This document shows, piece after piece, positions 40,701 through 54,100 of a stretch of 64,000 nt of DNA (within the stretch, counting starts at the first letter, position 1; each line of letters begins with the position of its first letter). The translations under genes were made by a program, and so were the position numbers. The notes under the pieces were generated by a model, which searched no databases, was not told the DNA's origin, and saw nothing but the letters and a program-made list of their open reading frames with translations. This DNA comes from Diphasiastrum complanatum (taxonomy: Eukaryota; Streptophyta; Lycopodiopsida; Lycopodiales; Lycopodiaceae): assembly GCA_029204225.1 (NCBI GenBank), contig CM055096.1, forward strand, positions 74,183,919 to 74,247,918, in the 5' to 3' direction.

Positions 40701-42043
40701 TCAGATGAAATTGTATGTAGGAAATTTGTTGCAGTACACATGAAGACAAGCAATACATTTGAAGGCTTGCAACATTAAGAAGATTGAATTCTATCTACGG
40801 TCTCACGAGCTCATTTCTCACCTGTGTAGAAGTTGTCCATCTTGTCCATAAGAAGAAAACATACCAAAAGGTAAGTACAATAATGCAGCAAAACAAGAGG
40901 AGCTGAAACCATAAATTTGCAGAAACAGATTTATTTGGCGCTAACAACAGAAGGCAGCTCTTGAAGATGCAATGCAAAATATTCACAGCAGCTCTTTAGG
41001 CACTACCATGCCCATACTGAAATAAAAAAGCTGCATCATGAACAGCATTTCAAGGACGCAGCAATTAGATGCAGAATTTTGAAGCTTAAAGCCAAATAAT
41101 AAAGGGGATGGCAAGTCATACCTTTATGTACGAGTGTGGACGCACAGGATGGGCCATTGGACCTGCATCCTGCAGACCCAATTTTCACACATTTTAACAA
41201 TGAAAAGAAGATGTGGAACTTCTATATAAGGAATTATGACACCAGAGGCATAAAGGACAAAATTGTAGCACGAAACTGTATTCATGGACGAAAAGCAAAA
41301 GCTACTTCAAGACCAAGAACTTTTGTAAGCCTTAATTGAACTCATAGTCTCTAAAAGAATCAGAATTGTGAGCACAAAATACATTTTTGTAACAAGCATG
41401 GAGATAGAGTCATCCAATTTGTAACCTGAAGGTGGTCCGATTGGCATGCATATTTCTTCCTCACAACAACTTGTATATGTTAAACCTTTGCATGTAATCC
41501 CTATCTTGCCAATGTTATATCCCCATGGCTTGTAATACACTCCACTAAAGTTGCCTATGCTACAATATGGTCAGAAGTCAAACTAGACATTAAGCACCAT
41601 TACGTTCTGATGATTGAAGTAGGTCGATAGTACCCTAGACAGCACAGATGGTAGGTCGGCAGCCAATAGCCACCGTATGGTGTATAATTCCATGTCCGAT
41701 TCGAATCGGACCGATTCGACCAGTTCAAACCGATTCGAACCGCCAATCGGGAAACCGAATCGGCCAAATTGGACAGGTTTCAAATTTTATTGCTTTTAGG
41801 GTATCTAGGCATGAATTTCAGGATCTATCTTCTAAAAATTAGGTTATACACTGTACATTAAGCATTCAAGTAATGTTTCATGTCCAATTCATCTGGTTGA
41901 AAAACCGATTCGAATCGCCTTGAACTCCTTATCACCTAAACTCTCATCATGCACACTCTCTCCCTTCCACCCTCTCTCTCCCCTATCAATCATGATTCTC
42001 CCCTCAATCCACACTCTCTTCCCTCTTTTCTCAATAGCTAAGC

Positions 42044-42101
<58 letters not shown>

Positions 42102-45100
42102 CTACTCCACGGTTGACCAGATATTCATCTTGAGATGCATTATTGAGGAGGCTAAGTTCAGGAAGCAGAGGGTTTATTGTTGCTTTGTGGATTTCCGCAA
42201 AGCCTTTGATTCTGTTCCAAGACACCTTTTACTCCAGTGCTTAGCATCGCTTGGCTTTTCTCAGGAGATCATTGCTGCTATCGTCACATTGTATGAGAGA
42301 GTGCTGGCCCGTTTTCGAGATGGTGATGGATGGTCCTCTTACATTCATAGTACAGTGGGAGTTAAGCAGGGATGTCCTTTGTCCCCTACTCTCTTTGCTC
42401 TATATATTGATGATCTTAAGCGAATTATTAAGGAGGAGGGTGGAGATGGCTGTCCGTTAGCAAATATGATTATCCCTATTCTACCATATGCGGATGACGT
42501 GATACTTCTATCGAGATCCGCATCTAGGCTTCAACAGCACCTTGATGCTTTATATACTTTCTGCCAGACATGGGGTTTGATGGTGAACATTGGTAAGACT
42601 AAGGTCATGGTGTTCAACACCAATCGACAACATATGAGAGACACAGTGTTCTACTATGATGGGCTTCCACTGGAGATAGTAACCTCTTATACTTACTTAG
42701 GTGTCCTTTTTACTGGTCCATTGCTCACTTTTAGACCAGCTGCACTGTCTCGGCTCCGCAAGGGGCACTCTGCTCTTGTCCAGATGGAGAGGTTTTCCTC
42801 TATTTACTATGTACATGATCCAGATACGCGTTGTCGCCTTTTTTCTGCCACTATCTCTCCGGTGGCTCTATATTCAGCAGAGACGTGGTGTCCTTGCTTG
42901 TCCAGAGATACTTGGAGTGATATTTCACGTTTGCAGATCCTTCTGCTTGGCCGGATGATCCGTGCGAAGCAGTCAGTTCCCCATGATATCATACTGGCAG
43001 AGTTTGCCTCACGACCTCTGATTGTCGAGGCTATATTTCGGATTATCACATTCATTCATAAAGTCTCGGAGCTTGATTCATCCAGATATGTTGCTACAGC
43101 TTTCACATCCTCTCACAATCTAGCTAGTCAGCAGGCTAAGTCCTCATGGTTTCAGTGTGTTTCTGACCTTTTGAGTAGGTGGGGGTTATCTATATCTGAT
43201 CTCCCGAATGGGACACACGCATATATCCGCCAGCAGATTTACGGAGCTTACATCAGCACAGTGTGGTCTCACCCAGATCCTGCACGGGTCAAGCTTCATT
43301 TTTATCACACTCATCTTCTTCAACTTGATGTTTCCGGGCTTCCCATTTGGCCGAGTTATTTGTCTCAGACGTTATCTTTCGGCTTGCGTTACCGTCTTGG
43401 TCAGTTTAGGGTCTCTTCTCACCAGCAACAAAATGGGGTGGCTGAGAGGAAAAATAGAACACTATGTGAGTGTGCTTAAGCATTGAGATTAGATGCATCA
43501 CTTCCTATTTCATTTTGGGGAGAAGCTATTTTATGTGAAAACTTTCTATGTAATAGAATGACTAATAGTGCCATTGGAGGTCTCACACCTTATGAAGCAT
43601 TGTATGGCAAAAAGCCATATCTTAGTGATTTGAAAATTTTTGACCTAACAACAATTCTTATAGCTCCCACACCTACTGTTGCACCAAATTCCAATTGTTA
43701 GTCGGGGCCCCTCCTCTAGCCATCAGCCATCAATCGCTCCCTTGAGCATTCTTGAGAGGAATAGACAGGCAGGTGCTGCTGCATTTGCTTCCACTAGCCA
43801 ACCATCCACATCTACGACACCCCTTATCACATCCACCACACCTCCCACCACATTGGAGCATCCTGAGAGACCTTCCAGTCTGCTACACCTAATAGACCTT
43901 CCACATCTTCTGCAGCTGACAGGCCTAGCACATTAGGAGCAGCTCCACCTCCTGCAGTGCCCTCATCTACTGGTAGTGTCCCACTTTCGTCAGACGCAAA
44001 GCCTGTTGCCGATGTTCGAGCAGCACCCCACCACCTTGTCCACCTCGAGGCAGATCCACCTCACGCTCCACCTTGCCTCAGAGCACCATTCATCAGTCCT
44101 TCGACGAGGCAATGATGATGTAGTTGACAAGGCATTGGCAGACATGTTCTATGGCCTGAACCTGCCATTTGCTACGGTGGACACCCACCTATTCAGAGAT
44201 ATCGTTGCTAATGTGACTGCATGCACCCCTGCCTATAGGCCCATTGAGGCCCTTCACACCACACACGTTAGAGCAGCATACGACCATGTTGATACACAGT
44301 TGCAATAGCTTAGGTCAGGCTGGGAGGTTTTTGGATTTTCCATCATGGCAGATGGATGGACTGACATGCGGAGTAGATCAGTCGTCAAAATTCTGACTTC
44401 CAGTTGTATGGGCACCATGTTCTGGAAGGCAATTGACTCCTCTCGTGGGGGTGCCATCCAGGATGGGCGCTATATATTTGAGCAGATTGATGGAGCCATA
44501 CAGCATATTGGCCCCGCTCATGTGGTGCAGGTTGTCACAGACAATGCATCCAACTGCTTTGATATGGGGAGGATTTTGACAATTACGTACCCTCACATTG
44601 TATGGACGCCCTGTGCGGCCCACTCCATTGACTTGATGTTCAAGGAGATTTTCTCGGTATCACATCCAGATCCATGACCCTAGCAAACTTTGTCAGACGC
44701 AGGCGTTGAGCCTTGGCCATGTTTCGCATGCACAATCGCTGGGACCTGTGGAATCCTGCTTCCACCAGATTTGGATATCATGTATTGGTGCTTAAGCGCT
44801 TGCTCAAGTGTCATAAGTCACTACGCAAGATGGCCACATCCATGATGGAGTTCATAGCTTGGGACAAGATTCAGGGACCTGATGGTGTGGCCTTCATTGC
44901 TACAGTGTTTGCCATGGACTTCTGGCATGATGTGGATCAGCTCCTCGCTGTGCTGAGACCCATGTATCCGGTTCTTCGGCTGGTGGATCGAGAGGGCACT
45001 ACCATGGGGCTGCTATACGAGTTCATGGACCGCATCGGCAAAGCTTTGCAACAGCCACTTCTTCCAGAGGCTAGGTATGTATGTCAATTCAATTCAACAT

Positions 45101-48100
45101 TATATTCAAGCATGTTCATTTCATTGTATGTTTTCATGGCAGTTGGTGATCGTTCATGGTTTATTGCTTGAACGTTTTTTTGCTTGTAGGATGCAGTAGC
45201 TCAAATCTATATGGTTACGGCAACATGATAAGTTCCATCAACCCATGCACGCAGTGGCTCACCTACTGTACCTGTTATGGCAGTCACCTAGCCAGCTACA
45301 GGATGAGGAGCTAGCAGCTGATTGGGACACATATGTGTCGTGGATCTACCCAGGACAGGGGCAATTATACGAGCTTTTCATCTTTGTTTCAAGTTATGAA
45401 ATTACCAATTAAACTATTGTTTTTTCTTCCCTAAACCTTGTTCCATTATATGATGGTTATTCTCTGGTTCTGTTCCGTTTCATCAAGAATATTTCATGGT
45501 TTTTAAATAATTTCATGGTTTTGTTGATAATTTTATGGTACTGGGTCAGATCGTAGTTTAAATGGAAAATTTAGCCAAGCACAGTAGGTTTTTGAATTGA
45601 GATATGATGTGGAATATTCTCCATAGAAGGGAACAAATTTGCATTTAACAAATCCTTTGTTCGTTTGCAATTGTCCTCATTGACGGGAATTAGATTCCTG
45701 GAAGGTATAGTATTGAAATCAAAAGTAGCTCTCTTCACAATTGACGTGTAGTATTCTTAAGTTAAATCTAGTTCATTCCCAACACTCCTAGTTAATTCCA
45801 AATATTTGTAGTTAATTTTCTGATTTTTAGGGGCAATGCAGCATTTTTAATAGATTAAATTGGTATTTTCCTTTGTATAATAAATATGTTGTTTTTTTTC
45901 CCAAGGGCACGTTCCAAAATGGAACGCATTCTGGAACGCGTTCCAGAACGCGTTCCATTCCGGAACGGGCAACTAAGGTACGAACCATGGGGGTATATAA
46001 CTTTAGAGCCCCATCTAGCTCTAATATGACATATACAAACAGGTCAAATTAGAGCTAGATGGGCCTCTAACATTATATACCCCCATGGTTCATACTACAC
46101 GTCATTTACATTTTAATAAAGTCACATGTACTATATTATAGAAAAAGGCAAAGAAAACATTGAAGCCATTTCACTCATTGATATTATTATACAATCTATA
46201 AAGTGTGAGACCACCTCGGCGAATTGAGACAATCGTAAGCGCAACACATCAGAAATTCGTTTCACAGGGCGACTGCCCATGTCAGATGAAAATTCCTGCA
46301 CATACACAAAGCAAATGACTGAGAACCAAGAAAACCAACATTACTTGGTCAAATTCTCCACATTCCATTTGGAGCAACTAATAGTAACATGAAATTCAGC
46401 CTACAAATCATAAAAAATTACATTTTTTAGCGCTTAATCTTATGACTAGGCAAGCATCACAGGAAATTACAACAAGGTCATTTAAAAACAAAAATCCTCA
46501 AATCTTGCTTTGAGGACATAATCATACCTGATCTCTGAAAACTGTAAGCCCTTCTTTGAGACTCAACTGAAACCAATTTCTACATGTCACCCTACATAAA
46601 CCAACAAAAGGAAATTATTGTGCATTGTCATAATAGAGCTAGATCTACTCGAGATTTTCAACTAGAGATTTCTTGAAAAATATAATGAAGTGTGAGGAAG
46701 TATACAAAAGCAACAAACAAAAATATTTTGATGATAGAAGATCACAACCTCTAGAATGAATAGAGGTTCTATCCTTGAATTAAAAAAAAAATTAAACCCT
46801 CAATGATAATGCTAAATAGAACTTAACTGGCAACAACACATCCTGGATTGATTTTCAACAAAAAAATAGTCGGAGATGGCAAATCAACTGTGGCTACTTA
46901 GCAAGTACATGTCTCCATCATACTCTGCACTTGCAGTAAAGACTACAAGAGAACTGTTATTCTATACTCAGCAATAAAATCAGTCAGCACGTACAATACT
47001 CAACTTGAGCTGCTTTTGATAAAACAGAAAGTTAAAACAAACCCACGCATACGAAGCTTGAACATATGAGAAACTACACCAATTCTCTTATATTCTCTAG
47101 ACTCAAGCTTGCAGTTTGATTAAACTTGACCACAATGAGTGTCTACTGTTTATTATTGCTTCAAAACCACTTTACTTTGATAGTTTATTGCAACAGCCAA
47201 CTTTCAATTTGTCCATGAGAATTCCAGCAAGGACGATCTACATATCCAATGTCCATCTGGTGCAACTATCAATTACACAAAACCATGGCGCCCATAGATG
47301 CATGAGAAATCTTTGTGAAACAGTTGACTCCTTAGTTTTGTTGTTCGTTGTTGCTCACAAACCATATCCTCAAATATTTAGCACTATAGTATATGCCTTC
47401 TATTACCAAATTAAGTTATCTTAATCGGAATAATATAGATTCATCATGGCCTCCCTACCTCATGTGCCCTACCTCATGTGCCCTATTGTTTTCATAACAC
47501 TAACCCCAGAGTTAAACTTGATTCCTTTTTCACAAGAAAAAAATTTTAGGGTTGCAAGCTTTTGGAGCATTCTGATCCAGAATGTTGGACCCCAGAAATG
47601 TCGCTTCAATGCAACTTGGGTATAGATCTTACATTCTGCAAAATATTCTTGTTTTATGCTAAGTTCAATTAATTCATAGGGTAAATGTTTTTCCTTGCAA
47701 TTTAAATATGATAAAAGTCTGGCACACCGCACCTCCCAATACTTACTAGAGTTTAGATAAGGGGAAGCAATGAAGTCTATTTTGGGCTCTACGGGCTAGA
47801 TTTGATACAAATAAGTAGAGAACCTAGTGTACCAATTGTGGGTTATATAAGATTAAGGCATTGTGAACTTGAGCCGTTGACTTCGAGAACTTGAGTTGCT
47901 CTATGTGACAATTTATAGATTGAGCCATCAAGCCTCCAAATAACTTCCTTTACCCTCCAGCGCGATCTTGCGTCTGAAGGCCTACATCTTCAATGGTATA
48001 CTCCAAAACTAATTCATGTATTTGCTTAGGGATTTGCTTTCCCACTGTACAAATATATCCTTTTTGGATTCGTTCTGCAAAAAAACATCCTCATATTTGC

Positions 48101-51100
48101 GTCTGGATGCCTCCGAAAAGTAGATGTCCCTCCTTTCGATCTCATTGTTGCCCATCATAAGTATGTTTTCTTTCCTTGGCTTTATTGAGTAGTTATTATG
48201 TTCTTGATCGATGTACAAAGCACTTATTTGATTCATTGAGATTTGAACCAAAATCCCAATATGAAGAATATATTCAAATCAGATTGATTTAGGGCTTAGG
48301 CCAATTCATAAAAAATCGACACATGTATGTACCAACTCTGAAAGGAATGAAACATTGGCTAGTAGCACTTTGGAACATTTGACACCATCATATTTAGTGA
48401 ATTTGAGACAACAATAACGCTTCACATGGTCTTTTTTGCTCTTTGACGGAGTGGAGCTTGGAGAAGAGAATGACGGATGTCTTCTATGATAATTGTGACG
48501 ATGTGAACAATCTATTCCCAAAGATATTGTTTTCTTGATGGATTAAATCTTTAGCTACGACTTTTATTTATCGATTTTTGAGTTTTATACTTTGGATCTT
48601 GATGAGACCTGTAGCAGAATTGGAAAACACCATAGAGTTGCAATTTAACTGTAAAGCTAGAAGGCAAACAGATAGAGAGGTCTTCATGAATTTCCATAAA
48701 ATGATAGGTTGATCTTTCATGTAAGCCTGAGAATAACGTGAAGTCATTTGTAAAAAGGATATGCATGAGGTCCCAAAGGGTGTGGTGACTGGGATGACGT
48801 TTTCTGCTCTCTTGGGAAATGAAAGGCCAAAGCTTAGTAGTTCAAGTAAAATCACAAATAGTTAATAAGAGAGCAGTAATCATGTCCAATAACACAACTA
48901 ATCTGAAAAGGAAGATGAAAAATATCAAGCTGAGCTAGCTTTGAGAAGATGATGCCAACAACAATACTAGCCACGTTAATGCTACCACTCAAACTTCTGA
49001 GAAGAGTTTATTTTTTCAAGGTTGAATATAGTCCCTAATCTTGGAAGGATAAATTATTGACACTCACTGCCAACTAGGTTTATAAAGGACCATTGCCTCT
49101 TAGCAGTTTCATTAATGAAATGACCAAGTGGGTACCATAGGATACAACCACATGTTATGCTTGAAAGGCTTATGCCAATCTTTAGCATCATTGAGGAAAT
49201 TCAACTTTTGAATAGCCCATTTAAATTCTGCATGGAACAACAATTTTGACAACAAGCAATTGACATATGAAGATAAATAAGACTCTTACACACTCGCCAT
49301 TTATGTACTTTCAGCATATGTAGTGATCTAGATCTCTGAAATTAAGATCTTTATCAACTCCACTTTTTCAACATCAACAAGAATGCACCTTGACAAACAG
49401 TATGCCTTTTCATTTTGCTCCCAAAAGCTCAACAATTGATTGTTAAAGAGTCTGCAATAGCTTCTATGGCATACTCATTGAAAGAAGTGATATGTATGTG
49501 AACTTAATCATTGGTCAGCCAATTGTCCTGGAACAATACTATTCCGTAAAGAACAGAGCCTTTCTTGTCGGTAGCCATTTTCTCTTTTTCTTTGAGTGAT
49601 TGCCTCTTCTAGTAACATTGATTTTCCTTCTATTGGCAAACAATTTAGTAGCAATTGTTTTCTCTCTTTACTTTTGATGAATAATAACCTCTAGCTGGTT
49701 GCAGATTTGCCAGTACTCTCTTCTTCTCTCATGGAGTCTCTCCCTGGTCCATGCCCTCCTTAATTGGGAAGAGGTCCATACTTGAATGTTAGTTTTGGAG
49801 CTCTAGTGATTGCAATGATTCAAATTCTGGAGCTCTATTGGTTGCAATGATTCAAAATTTGGACGTTAGGCCTGGGTTCTGTCCCACTACTCAGAAGTAC
49901 GTCTAAGGTTTTTCATGTTAGTCTTGTGTTTTACTGGTCCCTAAGTTCACGCTGGTAAGAATTCTTTGAGCAGCCACATTCATTCTCCATCTAGGTTAGG
50001 TGTGCATCTTAGGTGGAGAGCAAGGTGGGGGCCAATAGATTGAATACAACCTTGAGGGTCCATTAGATAGGTTTGAATCTTAACATGCAATCCAGAACAA
50101 TCAAAATAAGAAGACTTTTTTTTTATATTGATGATAGCCTAACCAAAAAGTTTAAAGTCGTGAGAAGATGGAATTTGTGACTGATGCTGATGCATCTACC
50201 AAACCACCAATTTCAACATTCCACCTTAGATATCTACAATGTTCAAATCCATCTGAACTCTTTGAGGAAGATAAGAAAGGAATCACCACTACAACCTTTA
50301 GTTATGCCCAAAAAGGAACGATAAATTTTGAGATAAGCTTCATATAATATAGATTAACATGTACGTCTTGCCATCACCAATTGCACCACCGATTTCAACA
50401 TTTCCACCTCAGATGAATTATCTACAACTTTGATTAAATCCATCTGAGCTCTTTGAAGAAGGTAAGAAAGGCCTTTCATTTTTTGATGCCCCAAAAGGGA
50501 TGGCAAATTTTGAGATAAGCTTCATGGATTACTCTATAAGGTCTTCCCTGTTTTGCACTTTCAGTCAGTTGTTCATGTTTTTTCTTAGCCAAACTCGGTG
50601 ACTGTAGACAATAACAGAGAAGCAGATTTGAATCCATAATAGAAGCAAGTCCCTTGAGTAACTCATCTAACTTAAATGAATTCATTGGCCGAATAAAGGA
50701 ACATTGATCAAAGACCTTTTCACTCACCTATTTCCTGTCCAGTTGTGAAAGTACTGAAGAAAGTACGACGCCCACCATGAAAGAGTACACAGAACAAAAA
50801 ACAGAAATTAGCTTCACATGTCCCTGGCAATTAAACAGGGACCTTACACAACAAACACAAGACTCAGTCAAGGTATTTTCGCCAACAAATGTACCTCATG
50901 GCCAATGACTCCCAAAATGGAAGAATAGTCTGCATCTGTTGCAGTCTCTGGAGAAGCTAACACAAGTTTTGAGTTGAATATCTGCATCATCAACATTCCC
51001 TTGATAGAATTCAGCCATATTTGTTTGAGATATTGTACGCTTGAAAACTGGAATAATGAATGCAGCTGTATCTAATTGAAGGCGATTCTTTAATAGTAAC

Positions 51101-54100
51101 TCTGAAGTCTGAAAGCATGGAAGTTGGAACTGGCAACTTTTCAAAGGATCTAAGGAGTGGGTGTAGAGAAAGAATCGGTGTTTCAGAGGACTAGAAACAT
51201 ACATTTAGGCTTTTGTTCTCCATAGCGCCCCTGTTACACCAAAACCATAAGCCAACAAACCATGGTATAAAGCTTCTTTCACAATTGGACCTCCTCAATG
51301 TATAGTCACACGACTCACAGAGAATGAAATAACTTTTAAGAGTGAAGGGATGACAGGCAATGGTGCTATGCAGTGCCATCTGAACCACAAGTTGTCTAAT
51401 TAGCTCAATATCCCATTAGATTTTCTTTGATTTCTTTTTCTTAGTACTGATCATGAGTCACTGGGCAGACAAGATGGCCTACTAGTTGTAAACATGAAGA
51501 TCGTGCTTGTTCACTATTTAGTATTTTATGTTTAATCTTCCATTAGCACTACCAATAGAAATGATGATGAGTTGCAAAACCAAAAACTACATAGGGCTGA
51601 AGTATAGATACTAACATGTTAAAATCGGGCACTGCTACAATGTTGAAAAGATCCAAATCATACTCGAGTCCAAAAACCTTGCAACATCACCAATGAAAGT
51701 CAGAAAGCTCAAGTACTCAGAAAACTAATTTTACAGCCAGCATCTATTCTATTTCACAGAAAAAAATTCATGCACATGCACATAACCTCACAATTTACAT
51801 TGAAGCAACATGCAAATTTCTCTTACATCCTCATCCCACTTCATGGCAGATTTAAGAGAGCGCATTGCATGTGCCGTCTTTGGAATATCCTGAGCAGGAG
51901 TCCAGATTCTTAGATGCACAAGTCTCCCTGAGCAGGTTGTAAACGTATCTTCCCTGGATTCTAACTGGCCTGCCACAAGGGCAAAAAGGTACGAAGGTTT
52001 TTTGAATGGATCTTCCCAAACAGCAAAGTGTTTTCCATCCTGTTTATATAAAATGACAAGATAATCAGCCACAACAAAGATGTTAGCAAGCAATCTAACA
52101 GATTACCATGGAAGTGAAGCATAAAAACCATCAAACCCAGAGATAGGGCAGATTACTTGTAATATTCACAAAAATACCCTTGAGAAATGAAATCAGCTGA
52201 AAGTTAACTCCAAAATGCCTCATGTTCACAGTTCCATTAACAGGAAAGTGATTTACAACTGGTAAATTGAAATGAAAATTTTCATCTTATATAACTAAGA
52301 AAGGTAAAAGCGACTTACTTCGAGGTCACCATGGTCTATAAGATTTCCGTTTGAGAGAAGAACTGGATATTTTGTCTTATCTGCTTCAATTGTTGTCGTG
52401 AAAATAGCCATAACATCAGGACGATCCTGCAGGAATGCAGAATATAAAACTTGGTTGAGGACTTCTTTGAAGAAAATGCTCAAAATAGAAAACTGTTTAC
52501 AGAAAACCATATAAAGCTTATAAAAGATAGTCAGTGAACAGAATTTCTCCTCTCACACAAACAATTACAACACCCTTGAATTCAATTCCACTGTGTAAAG
52601 GCATGCCTGGAAGAAGGTAATTTTGCGAAATCCTTCTGCCTCGCATTGAGTACAGAAATTTCCACCTGATTTGTAGAGACCCTGTGAACAAACAAAACTT
52701 AGAACAAGTAATTAAGATGACCAATAGCTCTAGACAAGATAATACACACAACGCCTACCTCCAGGGACAAATTCTTCTCAGGATGAAGCTCAGTGTCAAC
52801 TTCCAACGTGAACGGGCTCGATGGTGGAGTGGACAAAGTGAGATGACGAGACGTCAAGCTTAGGTTGTTGCTCTGCCAGATCCAACCTTGATTTAGCTAC
52901 GAGCAAAATTTACTTTGTGGCAACAAATTGAAGAATAGCAGAGTCCTTGTTATATATAACTGAAATTTGGCCCTTTGGCAGGTAGAAAGGACAGAAATGG
53001 ACAACAAATAGTATTACCTTGACAACTTCCCCGTTTATCTTGACAGACAAAAGCTTTAGATCACGGCCATCCAGCACCAGTGGCGGGTTACCTTTTGTAA
53101 CATACATGTTGGCTTCAGAAACTATAATTCAAAATACATATATGCAATAAAAAGCAGATGTTGTAGAGATTCTCAATATAGTAACAAATGCATTAATTTA
53201 AGCCTGAATGAGTAAGCTTTAGCCAAAATATGTTTTCAATACATGTTATACATGTGTTTTGACCTTCAAGAATTATGTACTTGGAAATAGCGTCTAATGG
53301 ACCTGATGGATTAGTAAATTGCATACAGTAGAATTAATTCCCTGCAACCCAGATCTAGGCCTGTGCTATGAGTTATTTGGCACAAATACCTTCAGACAAA
53401 TCCCATATAATGAGGTGCAAGATAAGAACTGAAAAGTGCTAGATCCAATATCTGCATAAGTAGTAAGTTGTAACTAAGCTGATCAAGCACATACATGCAG
53501 AAGAACAAACATGTGGGCTTAATGCTAACCCTAAAGCACCAAATCCCTCGATTGAACTCTTCCTGTTTGAAATGCTTCACAGATCATTAAATTGATGGCC
53601 TCTCCGTGAACTTTTCTCTGGCCCTCTAGAACCTATATTGCTACTGCCATGTCCTTTCCCCTAATGTCTACTCTTCTCCAAAACTGGATTGAAAACGATG
53701 GCATCTGCAACAATCTATGTGATTGCATTATTGCAAGTAAAGAATGTGGTAAATTCATCATGGTCACACAAACACTCGTGTTATATGGGAGTTTGGATCT
53801 TCTGGCATACTGGTCATATATCTACATACATGAACCTCTTATGCCCATCTAGCTTTGGCAAGACTTTTCACAGCAAGCACAACTTGATCATACGAAGGTC
53901 AAGATACAACATGAAATAGATGAATTTTGTCACACTTTCTCATAATGATATGAGAATACTCATCTTGAATAATAATAGATAGATTAAATCTAGCTACGAT
54001 TTTGTGAATAAGGAGGTACATTGCTAAATTAAGGTAGTAAAATAGAAACGAAAACTTTTAAACCTTATTAACATGAATTTTCTTTCTAAAATTCTATAAA

